The notes beneath the pieces are model-generated. The model was not told the DNA's origin and ran no database searches. It was given only the letters and a program-made list of their open reading frames with translations. Shown one piece after another: positions 17,503 to 24,972 of a stretch of DNA of 64,000 nucleotides. The position numbers and the translations under genes were made by a program. Numbering within the stretch: position 1 is the first letter of the stretch; each line of letters begins with the position of its first letter. This stretch comes from Planctomicrobium piriforme (GTDB lineage: Bacteria > Planctomycetota > Planctomycetia > Pirellulales > UBA1268): assembly GCA_945869735.1 (NCBI GenBank), contig CAMBPQ010000009.1:1-64000 (forward strand), given 5' to 3'.

Positions 17503-18282
17503 TTACCGCACCCGCTGGTCCTCGTCCCTGACGAGCCGCTTCGCAGTCTGCCGCGTCGCGGCCGTGGCGGCCGTCGCCGCAGCCGATCCACCGAGCCACA
17601 TCGTGGCGCCTGCGACGGCGCCCGCGAGCATGCCGGCCGGCCCGGCGGCGGCGCCGGCCACCGCGAAGGCGACGGCACTGGCCGCGAGCCCGGCCGTCTC
17701 GCCCGCCCGCCGGCTTTCCCGCTCGCTTGCGCCCGCTTGGTGGGCCCGCCACTCCACTGCCAACGCTGCGACCTCGCCGACGAGTGCCGCCGGCACCATC
17801 GTCTTGAGGCCCACACGCACCGTCGAGCCGAGGACCGTGCGGAAGGCAACGCGCTCGGTAACCCCGACTGCGGCGCGGGTGGAGACGGCTGCCGTGGTCC
17901 GCGAGACGGCCGCAGCCATGCGGGCCATCACGATGTCGACCTGTCGGCTCGCCCGGCGGCCTGTGGAGCACCAGGTGGCAAAGTGCTCGCAGTTGTCGAT
18001 CACGAGGTCGTATCCCTCGCGACCCTCGTGCGACAGGGCCCGCTCGGCCACCTCGTCAGGGGAGTATCTCGCCGGGGGCTCATTCCGGACCTTCATGGCC
18101 GCTCCCTGGGAGAAATCATCGCGGCTGGTGCGAACGACGCGGCCACCGCCGAAGGGATGACGGAAGTCGTACGGCCGGGCATGGACGACCGTGCCGTCTC
18201 CCAGATCGATGCCGTAATGCTGATAGGTAACGGTCGAGCCGATGATCCGACGCTCGACTTCGAGACGGTCCCCTCGCGCCAT
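17503..18282 (-). CDS. LRAT-domain (NlpC/P60-like) protein with hydrophobic C-terminal half
   Basis: This protein of about 259 residues has an N-terminal LRAT-type fold. DRLEVERRIIGSTVTYQHYG carries the catalytic-type His, GDGTVVHARPYDF follows, and NCEHFATWC carries the Cys nucleophile. LRAT-like and H-rev107-like enzymes are papain-fold acyltransferases or phospholipases. The second half (about 130-259) is Ala/Val-rich with several membrane-like stretches (ETAGLAASAVAFAVAGAAAG). ATG 18282 has GGAGAG upstream and sits directly before the domain; a longer reading from 18375 is possible. It is convergent with the sulfatase remnant. Substrate and cellular role are unknown. Confidence 0.75.
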   Translation of the reverse strand: MARGDRLEVERRIIGSTVTYQHYGIDLGDGTVVHARPYDFRHPFGGGRVVRTSRDDFSQGAAMKVRNEPPARYSPDEVAERALSHEGREGYDLVIDNCEHFATWCSTGRRASRQVDIVMARMAAAVSRTTAAVSTRAAVGVTERVAFRTVLGSTVRVGLKTMVPAALVGEVAALAVEWRAHQAGASERESRRAGETAGLAASAVAFAVAGAAAGPAGMLAGAVAGATMWLGGSAAATAATAATRQTAKRLVRDEDQRVR

Positions 18283-18562
18283 GTGGAATGCTCTCCATGC
18301 GATCACTCCGCGGCCGGGGTCTGGCTGGCCCGACCGGGCTCTCGGCGGCCCACACTCTCCGGATAATCGCACCATTCCGCGATTTGATCAACGTTCGGCC
18401 TGCAAAAGACGACACGCTACTATTGTAGGTGGTCGGATGTCGTCCTGACGATCGGCGAGCCTATTCCGGGCAAACCTTCGACAACCATTCTCCCGGCCGC
18501 TAGGCTCTTGGGTCGATGTTCCAGCATTGGACAACTGTCCGCCTTCAAGGGTGACGAGCAGC

Positions 18563-19555
18563 ATGGCGATCGGGCTCGAAGACGTCCGTACCAAGAAGCC
18601 CACACCGGCCGTCGATGTTCCGTCGGTGGTGGTCGCGGCAGAGGTCCCGCCGGCCGAGCGGCGGCTCGACCTGCCCGCAGCCGTGCAGCCGTTGCGAATC
18701 TCCTGGGAATATGCGATTCCCCTGACGCTGGTGCACGTGCTGTCACTGCTCGCTTTCGTCCCCTGGCTCTTCAGCTGGACAGGACTCGTCGCGGCGATCG
18801 TCACGCACTTCGTGTTCGGCGTGCTCGGCATCACGGTCGGCTACCACCGGCTACTCACCCATCAAGGCTTCACCTGCCCCAAGTGGCTCGAGCACACCCT
18901 CGCGATCTTCGGCATCTTCACGCTCCAGGATTCTCCCGCCCGCTGGGTCGCAATCCACCGCCTGCATCACAAGGAATCGGACCACCAACCCGACCCCCAC
19001 TCCCCGCTCGCCGGCTTCTTGTGGGGCCACATGGGCTGGCTCTACGTCAGCAGCCGGGACCATCAAAACATCTACTGTTTTGAGCGGTATGCCCGCGATC
19101 TGTTGCGCGACCCGTTTTATTTCCGGCTGGAAAAGAACCTCGCCTGGTTCATGATCTACATCGCTCACGCGCTGGCCTTCGCGGCCGTCGGCGCAGTCAT
19201 CGGCTGGTGCTCAGGTGGTACGGCACTCGAGGCCGGCCGGATGGCGCTGAGCATGCTCGTCTGGGGCGTGTTCGTCCGCACGGTCCTCGGCCTGCACCAC
19301 ACCTGGGCCGTGAACTCGGCATCTCACATCTGGGGCTATCGCAACTACGAGACCAGCGACAACAGCCGCAACAACTGGATCGTCTCTCTGCTCGCGCATG
19401 GCGAGGGCTGGCATAACAATCACCACGCCGACCAGCGGTCCGCGGCACATGGCCACCACTGGTGGGAGTTCGACATCTCGTGGTGGGTGATTCGCGGCCT
19501 CGAGGCGGTCGGCCTCGCGAAGAACGTGGTCCGCCCCAAGGCGTGGAAGACCTGA
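18563..19555 (+). CDS. Acyl-CoA/fatty acid delta-9-type desaturase
   Basis: This 330-residue integral membrane di-iron enzyme introduces a double bond into fatty acyl chains, adjusting membrane fluidity. The three histidine boxes are intact: HRLLTH, HRLHH and HNNHH, separated by hydrophobic pairs of helices (IPLTLVHVLSLLAFVPWLF and others). The spacing and the sequences WVAIHRLHHKESD and GEGWHNNHHA match bacterial acyl-CoA desaturases. The start at 18563 has AAGGGTG about 10 bp upstream; a TTG start at 18527 would add 12 residues. The N-terminal 50 residues are Pro/Val-rich and variable. Repeat copy C begins 6 bp after the stop. Confidence 0.9.
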   Translation: MAIGLEDVRTKKPTPAVDVPSVVVAAEVPPAERRLDLPAAVQPLRISWEYAIPLTLVHVLSLLAFVPWLFSWTGLVAAIVTHFVFGVLGITVGYHRLLTHQGFTCPKWLEHTLAIFGIFTLQDSPARWVAIHRLHHKESDHQPDPHSPLAGFLWGHMGWLYVSSRDHQNIYCFERYARDLLRDPFYFRLEKNLAWFMIYIAHALAFAAVGAVIGWCSGGTALEAGRMALSMLVWGVFVRTVLGLHHTWAVNSASHIWGYRNYETSDNSRNNWIVSLLAHGEGWHNNHHADQRSAAHGHHWWEFDISWWVIRGLEAVGLAKNVVRPKAWKT

Positions 19556-19561
19556 CGCGTC

Positions 19562-19720
19562 AGAGCACATCCGCTTGTGGTGTAGCGGCGAGATGGCACC
19601 TTGGTGGAGTAGGCAAGGGGATCGGCGAACGCTCGAGGAGCGCCTGACCCGCCGCGGCGATAGAGCGACGAGACTTTTGCCGCCCCCGAGCCGGCGTTCC
19701 ACGTACGTTGGATCCGCTCT
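19562..19720 (+). repeat. Dispersed 159-bp repeat, copy C (full length)
   Basis: This is the reference full-length copy. The left end is AGAGCACATCCGCTTGTGGT and continues GCGGCGAGATGGCACC; the middle is GGATCGGCGAACGCTCGAGG; the right half has GCGACGAGACTTTTGCCG and ends TCCACGTACGTTGGATCCGC plus TCT. The ends form an imperfect inverted repeat (AGAGC-CATC...GTGGA). It fills the gap between two convergent genes, the desaturase and nupC; its last bases plus the next A give the TAG stop of nupC. No open frame of note is present. Other copies: A 2281, B 12503, D 22971, E 34332, F 36875, G 56252. Confidence 0.85.
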
Positions 19721-20951
19721 AGGGCATGATCACGCCGGCGATGGCGGCCGAGAGCGCGCTTGAGAGCGTGCTGATGACGAGCATCTTCACGCCGAGCTGG
19801 GCAAGGTCCGCCCGCCGCTCTGGGACGAGGGCCCCGATGCCACCGAGCTGGATCCCGATACTCGAGATGTTGGCGAAGCTGCACATCGCGATCGTGGCGA
19901 TGGAAAACGCCTTCGGCGTGAGCGTGTCCTTCATCTTCCCCAAGTCGAAGTAGGCGATCAGCTCGTTGAGCACCGTCCGCGTGCCGAGCAGCCCGCCGAT
20001 CACCTCGCAATCCTGTGTGGGCACGCCGAGGAGCCAGGCAAACGGCGCGAAGACCAGCGCGAGGATTCGCTGGAGCGAGAGCTCCGGCCGGCCGACGAGG
20101 CCACCAAGCCAACCGAGCGCCAGATTGGCCAGCGCCACCAGCGCGATGAACGAGATCAGGATGGCACCGACGTTCGCCGCCAGCATCATTCCCTCTCGAG
20201 TACCGCGGGCGGCGGCATCGAGGACGTTGGAGTCGATCCGCTCGTTTGCCACTTGAAGCGTGCCGAGCGTCTCGGGGTCGCCGGTCTCCGGAATGAACAT
20301 CTTTGTGAGGTAGATCGTGGCCGGAAAACTCATCAAGATTGCGGTCAGCAGGTCGCGGATGTCACAGCCGGCCGCGGCATAGGCCCCGAGGATGCCTCCC
20401 GAGACCAGCCCCATGCCGCTGACCATCACCACGGCAAGTTCCGACCGCGTGAGCCGCGGGAGGTAGGGGCGAATCACGAGCGGGGCTTCGGTCTGGCCAA
20501 GAAAGATCGAGGCGGCGGCGTTGAGCGTCTCGGCGCCGCTCGAACCCAGAATCTTGGCCGTCACCCAGGCGAATGCCCGCACCACCACCTGCATGATGCC
20601 GAGGTGGTAGAGCACGGCAAAGAGCGCCGCCACGAACACGATCGTGGGAAGCACACGAAAGGCGAACACGAAGCCCATTGGCCCGGCGGGGTCGGCGAGT
20701 TTGTCACCGAACACGAACCGGCTGCCGGCATCGGAGCAGGCGAGCACCGTATCCACCCACTTCGCTGCAGCCTCCAGCACCCCCTGGCCCGTCGTGGACC
20801 GCAGCAGGACGAAGCCGAAGACGCACTGCATCGCCAGGCCGCCGAGCACCATCCGCGGCGAGATCTTTCGGCGGTTTTCGGAGAACAGCCAGGCGGCGCC
20901 GAGAATCGCCGCCACGCCCAGCAGCCCACGGAACCGGTCGAGATCGCCCAT
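19719..20951 (-). CDS. nupC: Concentrative nucleoside transporter (NupC/CNT family)
   Basis: This is an inner-membrane nucleoside:cation symporter of about 410 residues with multiple hydrophobic segments. The CNT signature is present: IFLGQTEAPLVIRPYL, then MVSGMGLVSGGILGAYAAAG and later AFSIATIAMCSFANISSIGI. ATG 20951 fits the GAGG ribosome-binding site (spacing 7) better than the ATG two codons earlier at 20957. It leads a run of nucleoside-salvage genes on the same or opposite strand (phosphorylase, uracil phosphoribosyltransferase, cytidine deaminase), which supports a role in nucleoside uptake. The stop codon lies in the end of repeat copy C. Confidence 0.93.
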   Translation of the reverse strand: MGDLDRFRGLLGVAAILGAAWLFSENRRKISPRMVLGGLAMQCVFGFVLLRSTTGQGVLEAAAKWVDTVLACSDAGSRFVFGDKLADPAGPMGFVFAFRVLPTIVFVAALFAVLYHLGIMQVVVRAFAWVTAKILGSSGAETLNAAASIFLGQTEAPLVIRPYLPRLTRSELAVVMVSGMGLVSGGILGAYAAAGCDIRDLLTAILMSFPATIYLTKMFIPETGDPETLGTLQVANERIDSNVLDAAARGTREGMMLAANVGAILISFIALVALANLALGWLGGLVGRPELSLQRILALVFAPFAWLLGVPTQDCEVIGGLLGTRTVLNELIAYFDLGKMKDTLTPKAFSIATIAMCSFANISSIGIQLGGIGALVPERRADLAQLGVKMLVISTLSSALSAAIAGVIMP

Positions 20952-20978
20952 CGACATACCTCGTGATAGAAAAAAGGG

Positions 20979-22289
20979 TCAGAGCCGTTCGAGAATCAGC
21001 GACCGCGTCGGTTCCGCTACGCCGGCGATCGTCGTCGCCTCGCGAAGCATCGCCACAACCTCGGGAAGCGCGGCTGCGTGGGCTGGGTTGAGATGGATCT
21101 CGGCGATCACGTCCCCAGCGCGGACCTCGTCACCGACAGTCTTTAAGAACAGGATGCCCGCGGCAGGATCGATCGTGGAGTCGACACGGGCGCGGCCCGC
21201 TCCCAAGAGCATCGAGGCCTGACCCACTGGCCAAGCGCGAATACCCGCGATGAAGCCGGCACGATCGGCGCAGAAGGCCTCCACCGTGGTCGCCCGCGGC
21301 AGGACGCTGGCGGGATCGTCGCAGACCAGCACGTCGCCCCCCTGCGCGGCGATCACCCCCCGGAACCGCTCAAGTGCGGAGCCATCGGCGATCGACTGCC
21401 GGCATTTCCCCAGCGCGTCTTCCCGCGTCCTGGCGACGCCGCCGAGTATGAGCATCTCTGCAGCGAGTTCGAGCGACACCTCCATCAGATCGGCGGGGCC
21501 ACGGCCCTTCAGGCACTCGATCGACTCTCGCACCTCCAGCGCATTACCGACAGCACGGCCGAGGGGCGCGTCCATGCTCGTGATCAACGCGTGCACGGGC
21601 TTGCCGAGTTCGCGGCCAATCCGCGTCATGCTCTCGGCGAGCGCGCGGGCGTCCTCCCGCTTTACCATGAAGGCGCCGTCGCCGGTTTTCACGTCGAGCA
21701 CGAGGCTGTCGATCCCCTCGGCCAGTTTCTTGGAGAGGATCGAGGCGGTGATCAGCGGAATCGATTCGACGGTCGCCGTGGCGTCGCGAAGCGCGTAGAG
21801 GACGCGGTCGGCGGGCGCGATCTCGGCCGTCTGACCGCTGAGGACCAGACCGCATTCCCGCGCGATCCGGCGATAAGAAGCGAGGTCGAGATCGACCTGA
21901 AAGCCGGGGATGCTCTCGAGCTTGTCGAGCGTACCGCCGGTATGGCCCAAACCACGGCCGGAGACCATCGGCACCGTGACGCCACAGGCGGCAGCCACCG
22001 GGGCGAGGATCAGGCTCGTCTTGTCGCCCACGCCCCCCGTCGAGTGCTTGTCGACCTTCGGGCCGGGAATATCGGAGAGGTCGATGACGGTACCCGAATG
22101 AAGCATCGCGTCGACGAGTGCGGCCGTTTCCCGAGGGCTCATGCCCCGCCAGAGGATCGCCATCGTCAGAGCCGACCACTGGTAGTCGGGCACCTCGCCA
22201 GTGGCGATGCCTCCAATCAGGAAGCGAATCTCCTCGGCGGTCAGTTCGTTGCCATCCCGTTTTCTGCGGATGAGATCGACAGCCCGCAT
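20979..22289 (-). CDS. Pyrimidine-nucleoside / thymidine phosphorylase
   Basis: The enzyme splits thymidine or uridine with phosphate into base and (deoxy)ribose-1-phosphate. The roughly 436 residues carry the family signature VDKHSTGGVGDKTSLILAPV and MVSGRGLGHTGGTLDKLESI, with DVKTGDGAFMVK in the phosphate site region. The C-terminal domain of about 80 residues (VGDEVRAGDVIAEIHLNP) is typical. ATG 22289 has GGAG at a spacing of 9; an upstream ATG at 22304, just 4 bp past the upp stop, would add five residues. It is placed between upp and nupC, so imported nucleosides can be cleaved and the free uracil passed to UPRT. DeoA and Pdp types cannot be separated with confidence. Confidence 0.93.
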   Translation of the reverse strand: MRAVDLIRRKRDGNELTAEEIRFLIGGIATGEVPDYQWSALTMAILWRGMSPRETAALVDAMLHSGTVIDLSDIPGPKVDKHSTGGVGDKTSLILAPVAAACGVTVPMVSGRGLGHTGGTLDKLESIPGFQVDLDLASYRRIARECGLVLSGQTAEIAPADRVLYALRDATATVESIPLITASILSKKLAEGIDSLVLDVKTGDGAFMVKREDARALAESMTRIGRELGKPVHALITSMDAPLGRAVGNALEVRESIECLKGRGPADLMEVSLELAAEMLILGGVARTREDALGKCRQSIADGSALERFRGVIAAQGGDVLVCDDPASVLPRATTVEAFCADRAGFIAGIRAWPVGQASMLLGAGRARVDSTIDPAAGILFLKTVGDEVRAGDVIAEIHLNPAHAAALPEVVAMLREATTIAGVAEPTRSLILERL

Positions 22290-22308
22290 CGGGATTGGCT
22301 CCATGGAT

Positions 22309-22944
22309 TTAGAGGTCGGTGGACGTTCCAAACTGCCGATCGCCAGCGTCACCCAGACCCGGCACGATGAAGCCTGCGTCATTGAGCCCCTCGTCGAGCG
22401 CCGCGATGTGGATCGACACGTCGGGCATCGCCGCCTCCAGCCGCGCCACACCCTCCGGCGATGCAATCAGGGCCAGGAAGACGATCCGGGGAATGCCCGC
22501 CTTCCGCAGAATCTCGCAGGTGCGGACCGCGGAGCCGCCGGTCGCGAGCATCGGATCGACCACGATCGCCGTCGAAGCACCGAAGTTGGCGGGTAGCTTG
22601 TTGTAGTACTCCTGCGGGCGGAGGGTCGCCTCGTCTCGGGAGAGACCGATGTGCCAGACCTCGGCGTCGGGGATGAGTTCGAGGAGGCCCTCGGCCATGC
22701 CGAGGCCAGCTCGCAAAATCGGGACGATCGCGATCCGCTCCGCGATCCTCCGACCGGGCGCCTCGCCAAGCGGCGTGGGCACACGGACGTCGACCGTCGG
22801 TAATGCAGCCGTGGCCTCGACCGCGAGCAGCCGAGACAGTTGGCCGACGACCCGCCGAAACTCCGCTGGGCGGGTCGCGGGATCGCGGAGAGCGATCACA
22901 TGGTGGGCGACGAGAGGATGGGTCGACACGTGAACCAGCGGCAT
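22309..22944 (-). CDS. upp: Uracil phosphoribosyltransferase
   Basis: UPRT joins uracil to PRPP to make UMP. The 211 residues have RIAIVPILRAGLGMAEGLLE, the PRPP-binding loop VVDPMLATGGSA and the C-terminal uracil-site segment GLNDAGFIVPGLGDAGDR, all as expected. The ATG at 22944 has an excellent ribosome-binding site (GGAGGG, spacing 9), so the longer upstream frame, which runs into a repeat, is not used. It is followed directly by the nucleoside phosphorylase gene. Its upstream region holds repeat copy D. Confidence 0.95.
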   Translation of the reverse strand: MPLVHVSTHPLVAHHVIALRDPATRPAEFRRVVGQLSRLLAVEATAALPTVDVRVPTPLGEAPGRRIAERIAIVPILRAGLGMAEGLLELIPDAEVWHIGLSRDEATLRPQEYYNKLPANFGASTAIVVDPMLATGGSAVRTCEILRKAGIPRIVFLALIASPEGVARLEAAMPDVSIHIAALDEGLNDAGFIVPGLGDAGDRQFGTSTDL

Positions 22945-22970
22945 GCCGTCGTACCCTCCGTTAGTTATAG

Positions 22971-23128
22971 TGAGCCGCATTCGACTTACGTGGAACGCCA
23001 ACTCGGGAGCGGCAAAAGTCTCGTCGGCGGGGGGAGGATACGCCCGAGGCTCCTCGAGCGTTCGCCGACCCCCTTGCCTCCCTCGTCGAAGGTGCCATCT
23101 TGCCACTCTAGAACAAAGGCAAATGAAC
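22971..23128 (-). repeat. Dispersed 159-bp repeat, copy D (near full length)
   Basis: Read left to right it is the reverse of copy C: TGAGCCGCATTCGACTTACG, AGCGGCAAAAGTCTCGTCGG, GCTCCTCGAGCGTTCGCCGA, CCCCCTTGCCTCCC, and GGTGCCATCTTGCCACTC near the far end. The terminal AGATGCGCTCT is degraded to AAATGAACAAA. It occupies most of the 329-bp gap between the divergent upp and cdd genes, so any promoter for these must lie inside or beside it. Confidence 0.8.
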
Positions 23129-23273
23129 AAACGCAGATGCGCTTTCGCGTTCGCAGCATGATAAGGATTGATCTAGCCGTGTCGACCGTACGGGGCGCAC
23201 GAAGCCGGATACACTTCCTTCTCGGCCGGTGGCAGCCGAACACCATCTCGGAATCCCGACGTGAGACCCCGCC

Positions 23274-23747
23274 GTGTCTATTTCCCAGCCGCACCTTGGC
23301 GACGAATGCCTGCTCGCCGAGGCACGCGCGGCGGCCGCCAACGCTCATTCCCCCTATTCCGGCTGGCGAGTCGGAGCGGCGGCCGTCTTCACGGAGACTG
23401 CTGCTGCGATCTTCCGCGGCGCTAACGTGGAAAACAGTTCCTACGGCCTCACGATCTGCGCCGAGCGGTCGGCGATCTGCGCGGCTGTCGTGGCGGGTGG
23501 CCGCCGGCTCGTACGGATCGCCATTACTTGTCGCGATCCGAACGGACAACTGATCACAAAGATCGCCCCATGCGGAGCCTGCCTGCAGGTGATCGCCGAG
23601 TTTGGCACGGCCGACACCGCGATCGTGATCGACGGCAGGGGCAGCTTTCGACTCGCCGACTTCCTGCCGCGGCCCTTCGAGGCCGACACGCTCAAAACCC
23701 ACGATGACGTGCCGAGCACCGTCACGGCGCTACATCGAGGCAACTGA
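23274..23747 (+). CDS. cdd: Cytidine deaminase
   Basis: The enzyme converts cytidine and deoxycytidine to uridine forms. The 157 residues show the two zinc-site motifs: NVENSSYGLTICAERSAIC (Cys ligand plus catalytic Glu) and APCGACLQVIAEF (two further Cys ligands). This is the homotetrameric type with three Cys ligands. A GTG start at 23274 is used. Function fits the neighbouring nucleoside-salvage genes, from which it is divergent. The 3' end overlaps the 3' end of the opposite-strand beta-propeller gene by 26 bp. Confidence 0.93.
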   Translation: MSISQPHLGDECLLAEARAAAANAHSPYSGWRVGAAAVFTETAAAIFRGANVENSSYGLTICAERSAICAAVVAGGRRLVRIAITCRDPNGQLITKIAPCGACLQVIAEFGTADTAIVIDGRGSFRLADFLPRPFEADTLKTHDDVPSTVTALHRGN

Positions 23748-24972
23748 GCGTGCGGTCGTCACGGACATAGAGGTGGCCGCCGGCGATCGCCGGGAGGGCT
23801 CGCACGGCGCCACCGGCCGGATCATCGGCGAATGGCTGGGCTCGGGCGAGCACCTCGAACTCCGCCGCATTCGGACGCACGAGGACCAGCTCCCCATCGG
23901 TCTTGACAACGATCAGCTTGCCATCGGCAAGGAGCACCGTGCCGTACCCGAATCCCGGTTCACTCCACAACACCCGGCCGGTTTGCCGGTCGATGCATTT
24001 GAAGTCGGCCGGCGGCATGTCGTCGCGGCCATCGATGCAATAGAGCCGGCCGTTCACATCAATCGGTGTCGCATACTGACTCGCGAGCGACTCCGGGCCC
24101 TGCCAGACAGGCGTCGCAGCCCGCGCGTCGAACGCCGCGTAGACCGAGCCGATGCCGTAGGCCGCGGTGACGAGCAGGTGGCTGTCCTCGAAGACGAGCG
24201 GAGAGGCCGCATTGACCGTCGGCCCCCGCTGGCCGAAGGGGAACGTCCAGCGGACGTTCCCGGCGGCCGGTTCGATGAGCAGACACTGGTAGCGCGTGAC
24301 CACGATCACGTGGTCTTGCCCGCCGACCCGCACCCGCACCGGCGCCGCGTAACTCGCCTGCTCGCTCGTCGCCGTCCAAAGCGTCTCGCCGGTGTCTACG
24401 TCAAAGGCCACGACGCCGGCGTTTCGCTTCGCGCCCCCGACGTTCACGATCACGCGCCGGCCGACGATGAGCGGCGTGGAGCCCGCGCCAAAATAGCCCT
24501 CATTCGCGCCGAAATCCCGATGCGTATCGCGGCTCCAGAGCCGCTTCCCCGTAGCGGCATCGACGCAGGCAAGCACGCCCTGGGCGCCGAAGATGACGAC
24601 GCATCGCTCGTGGACAAGAGGCGTGCAGAGGGGCCCGTCGCTGCCCCCCACCTGCGGAGAAAACGAGGTCGGATGCGAATCGCTCCAGAGCGTCCGCCCT
24701 GTGGTCGCATCGAGCGACTCGAGTGTCTCACGGTCGTCAACGCGATGGAACAGATACACGCGGCCGCCCGCAACGGCCACGCCGGCAACACCCGCACCCA
24801 CCGTTCGCCGCCAGACGTGCCGCGGTCCCGCGGCGGGCCAGGTGTCGGCGAGCCGTTCGTCGGCCGCCGCGACACCGTTCCGGGCGGGCCCAAGAATCTG
24901 TGGCCAGTCGCCAGCCCGGACAACCGCCATCGCCGCGATCACAACCGCGGCGGCGAGGCATGTAACGCGCAT
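23722..24972 (-). CDS. Secreted PQQ-like beta-propeller repeat protein
   Basis: This protein of about 416 residues has a signal peptide (VTCLAAAVVIAAMAVVRAGD) and an immediate DWPQILGPARNG motif, common in planctomycete PQQ-like (YWTD/quinoprotein-type) propellers. Repeats of the form AATGKRLWSRDT, DVDTGETLWTAT, TGRVLWSEPGFG mark propeller blades; the Trp-docking motif is loose. Most such proteins do not bind PQQ and have unknown scaffolding roles. ATG 24972 overlaps the kinase stop (TGATG), so it is translationally coupled to the kinase and could be part of the same signalling unit. Confidence 0.85.
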   Translation of the reverse strand: MRVTCLAAAVVIAAMAVVRAGDWPQILGPARNGVAAADERLADTWPAAGPRHVWRRTVGAGVAGVAVAGGRVYLFHRVDDRETLESLDATTGRTLWSDSHPTSFSPQVGGSDGPLCTPLVHERCVVIFGAQGVLACVDAATGKRLWSRDTHRDFGANEGYFGAGSTPLIVGRRVIVNVGGAKRNAGVVAFDVDTGETLWTATSEQASYAAPVRVRVGGQDHVIVVTRYQCLLIEPAAGNVRWTFPFGQRGPTVNAASPLVFEDSHLLVTAAYGIGSVYAAFDARAATPVWQGPESLASQYATPIDVNGRLYCIDGRDDMPPADFKCIDRQTGRVLWSEPGFGYGTVLLADGKLIVVKTDGELVLVRPNAAEFEVLARAQPFADDPAGGAVRALPAIAGGHLYVRDDRTLSCLDVAP

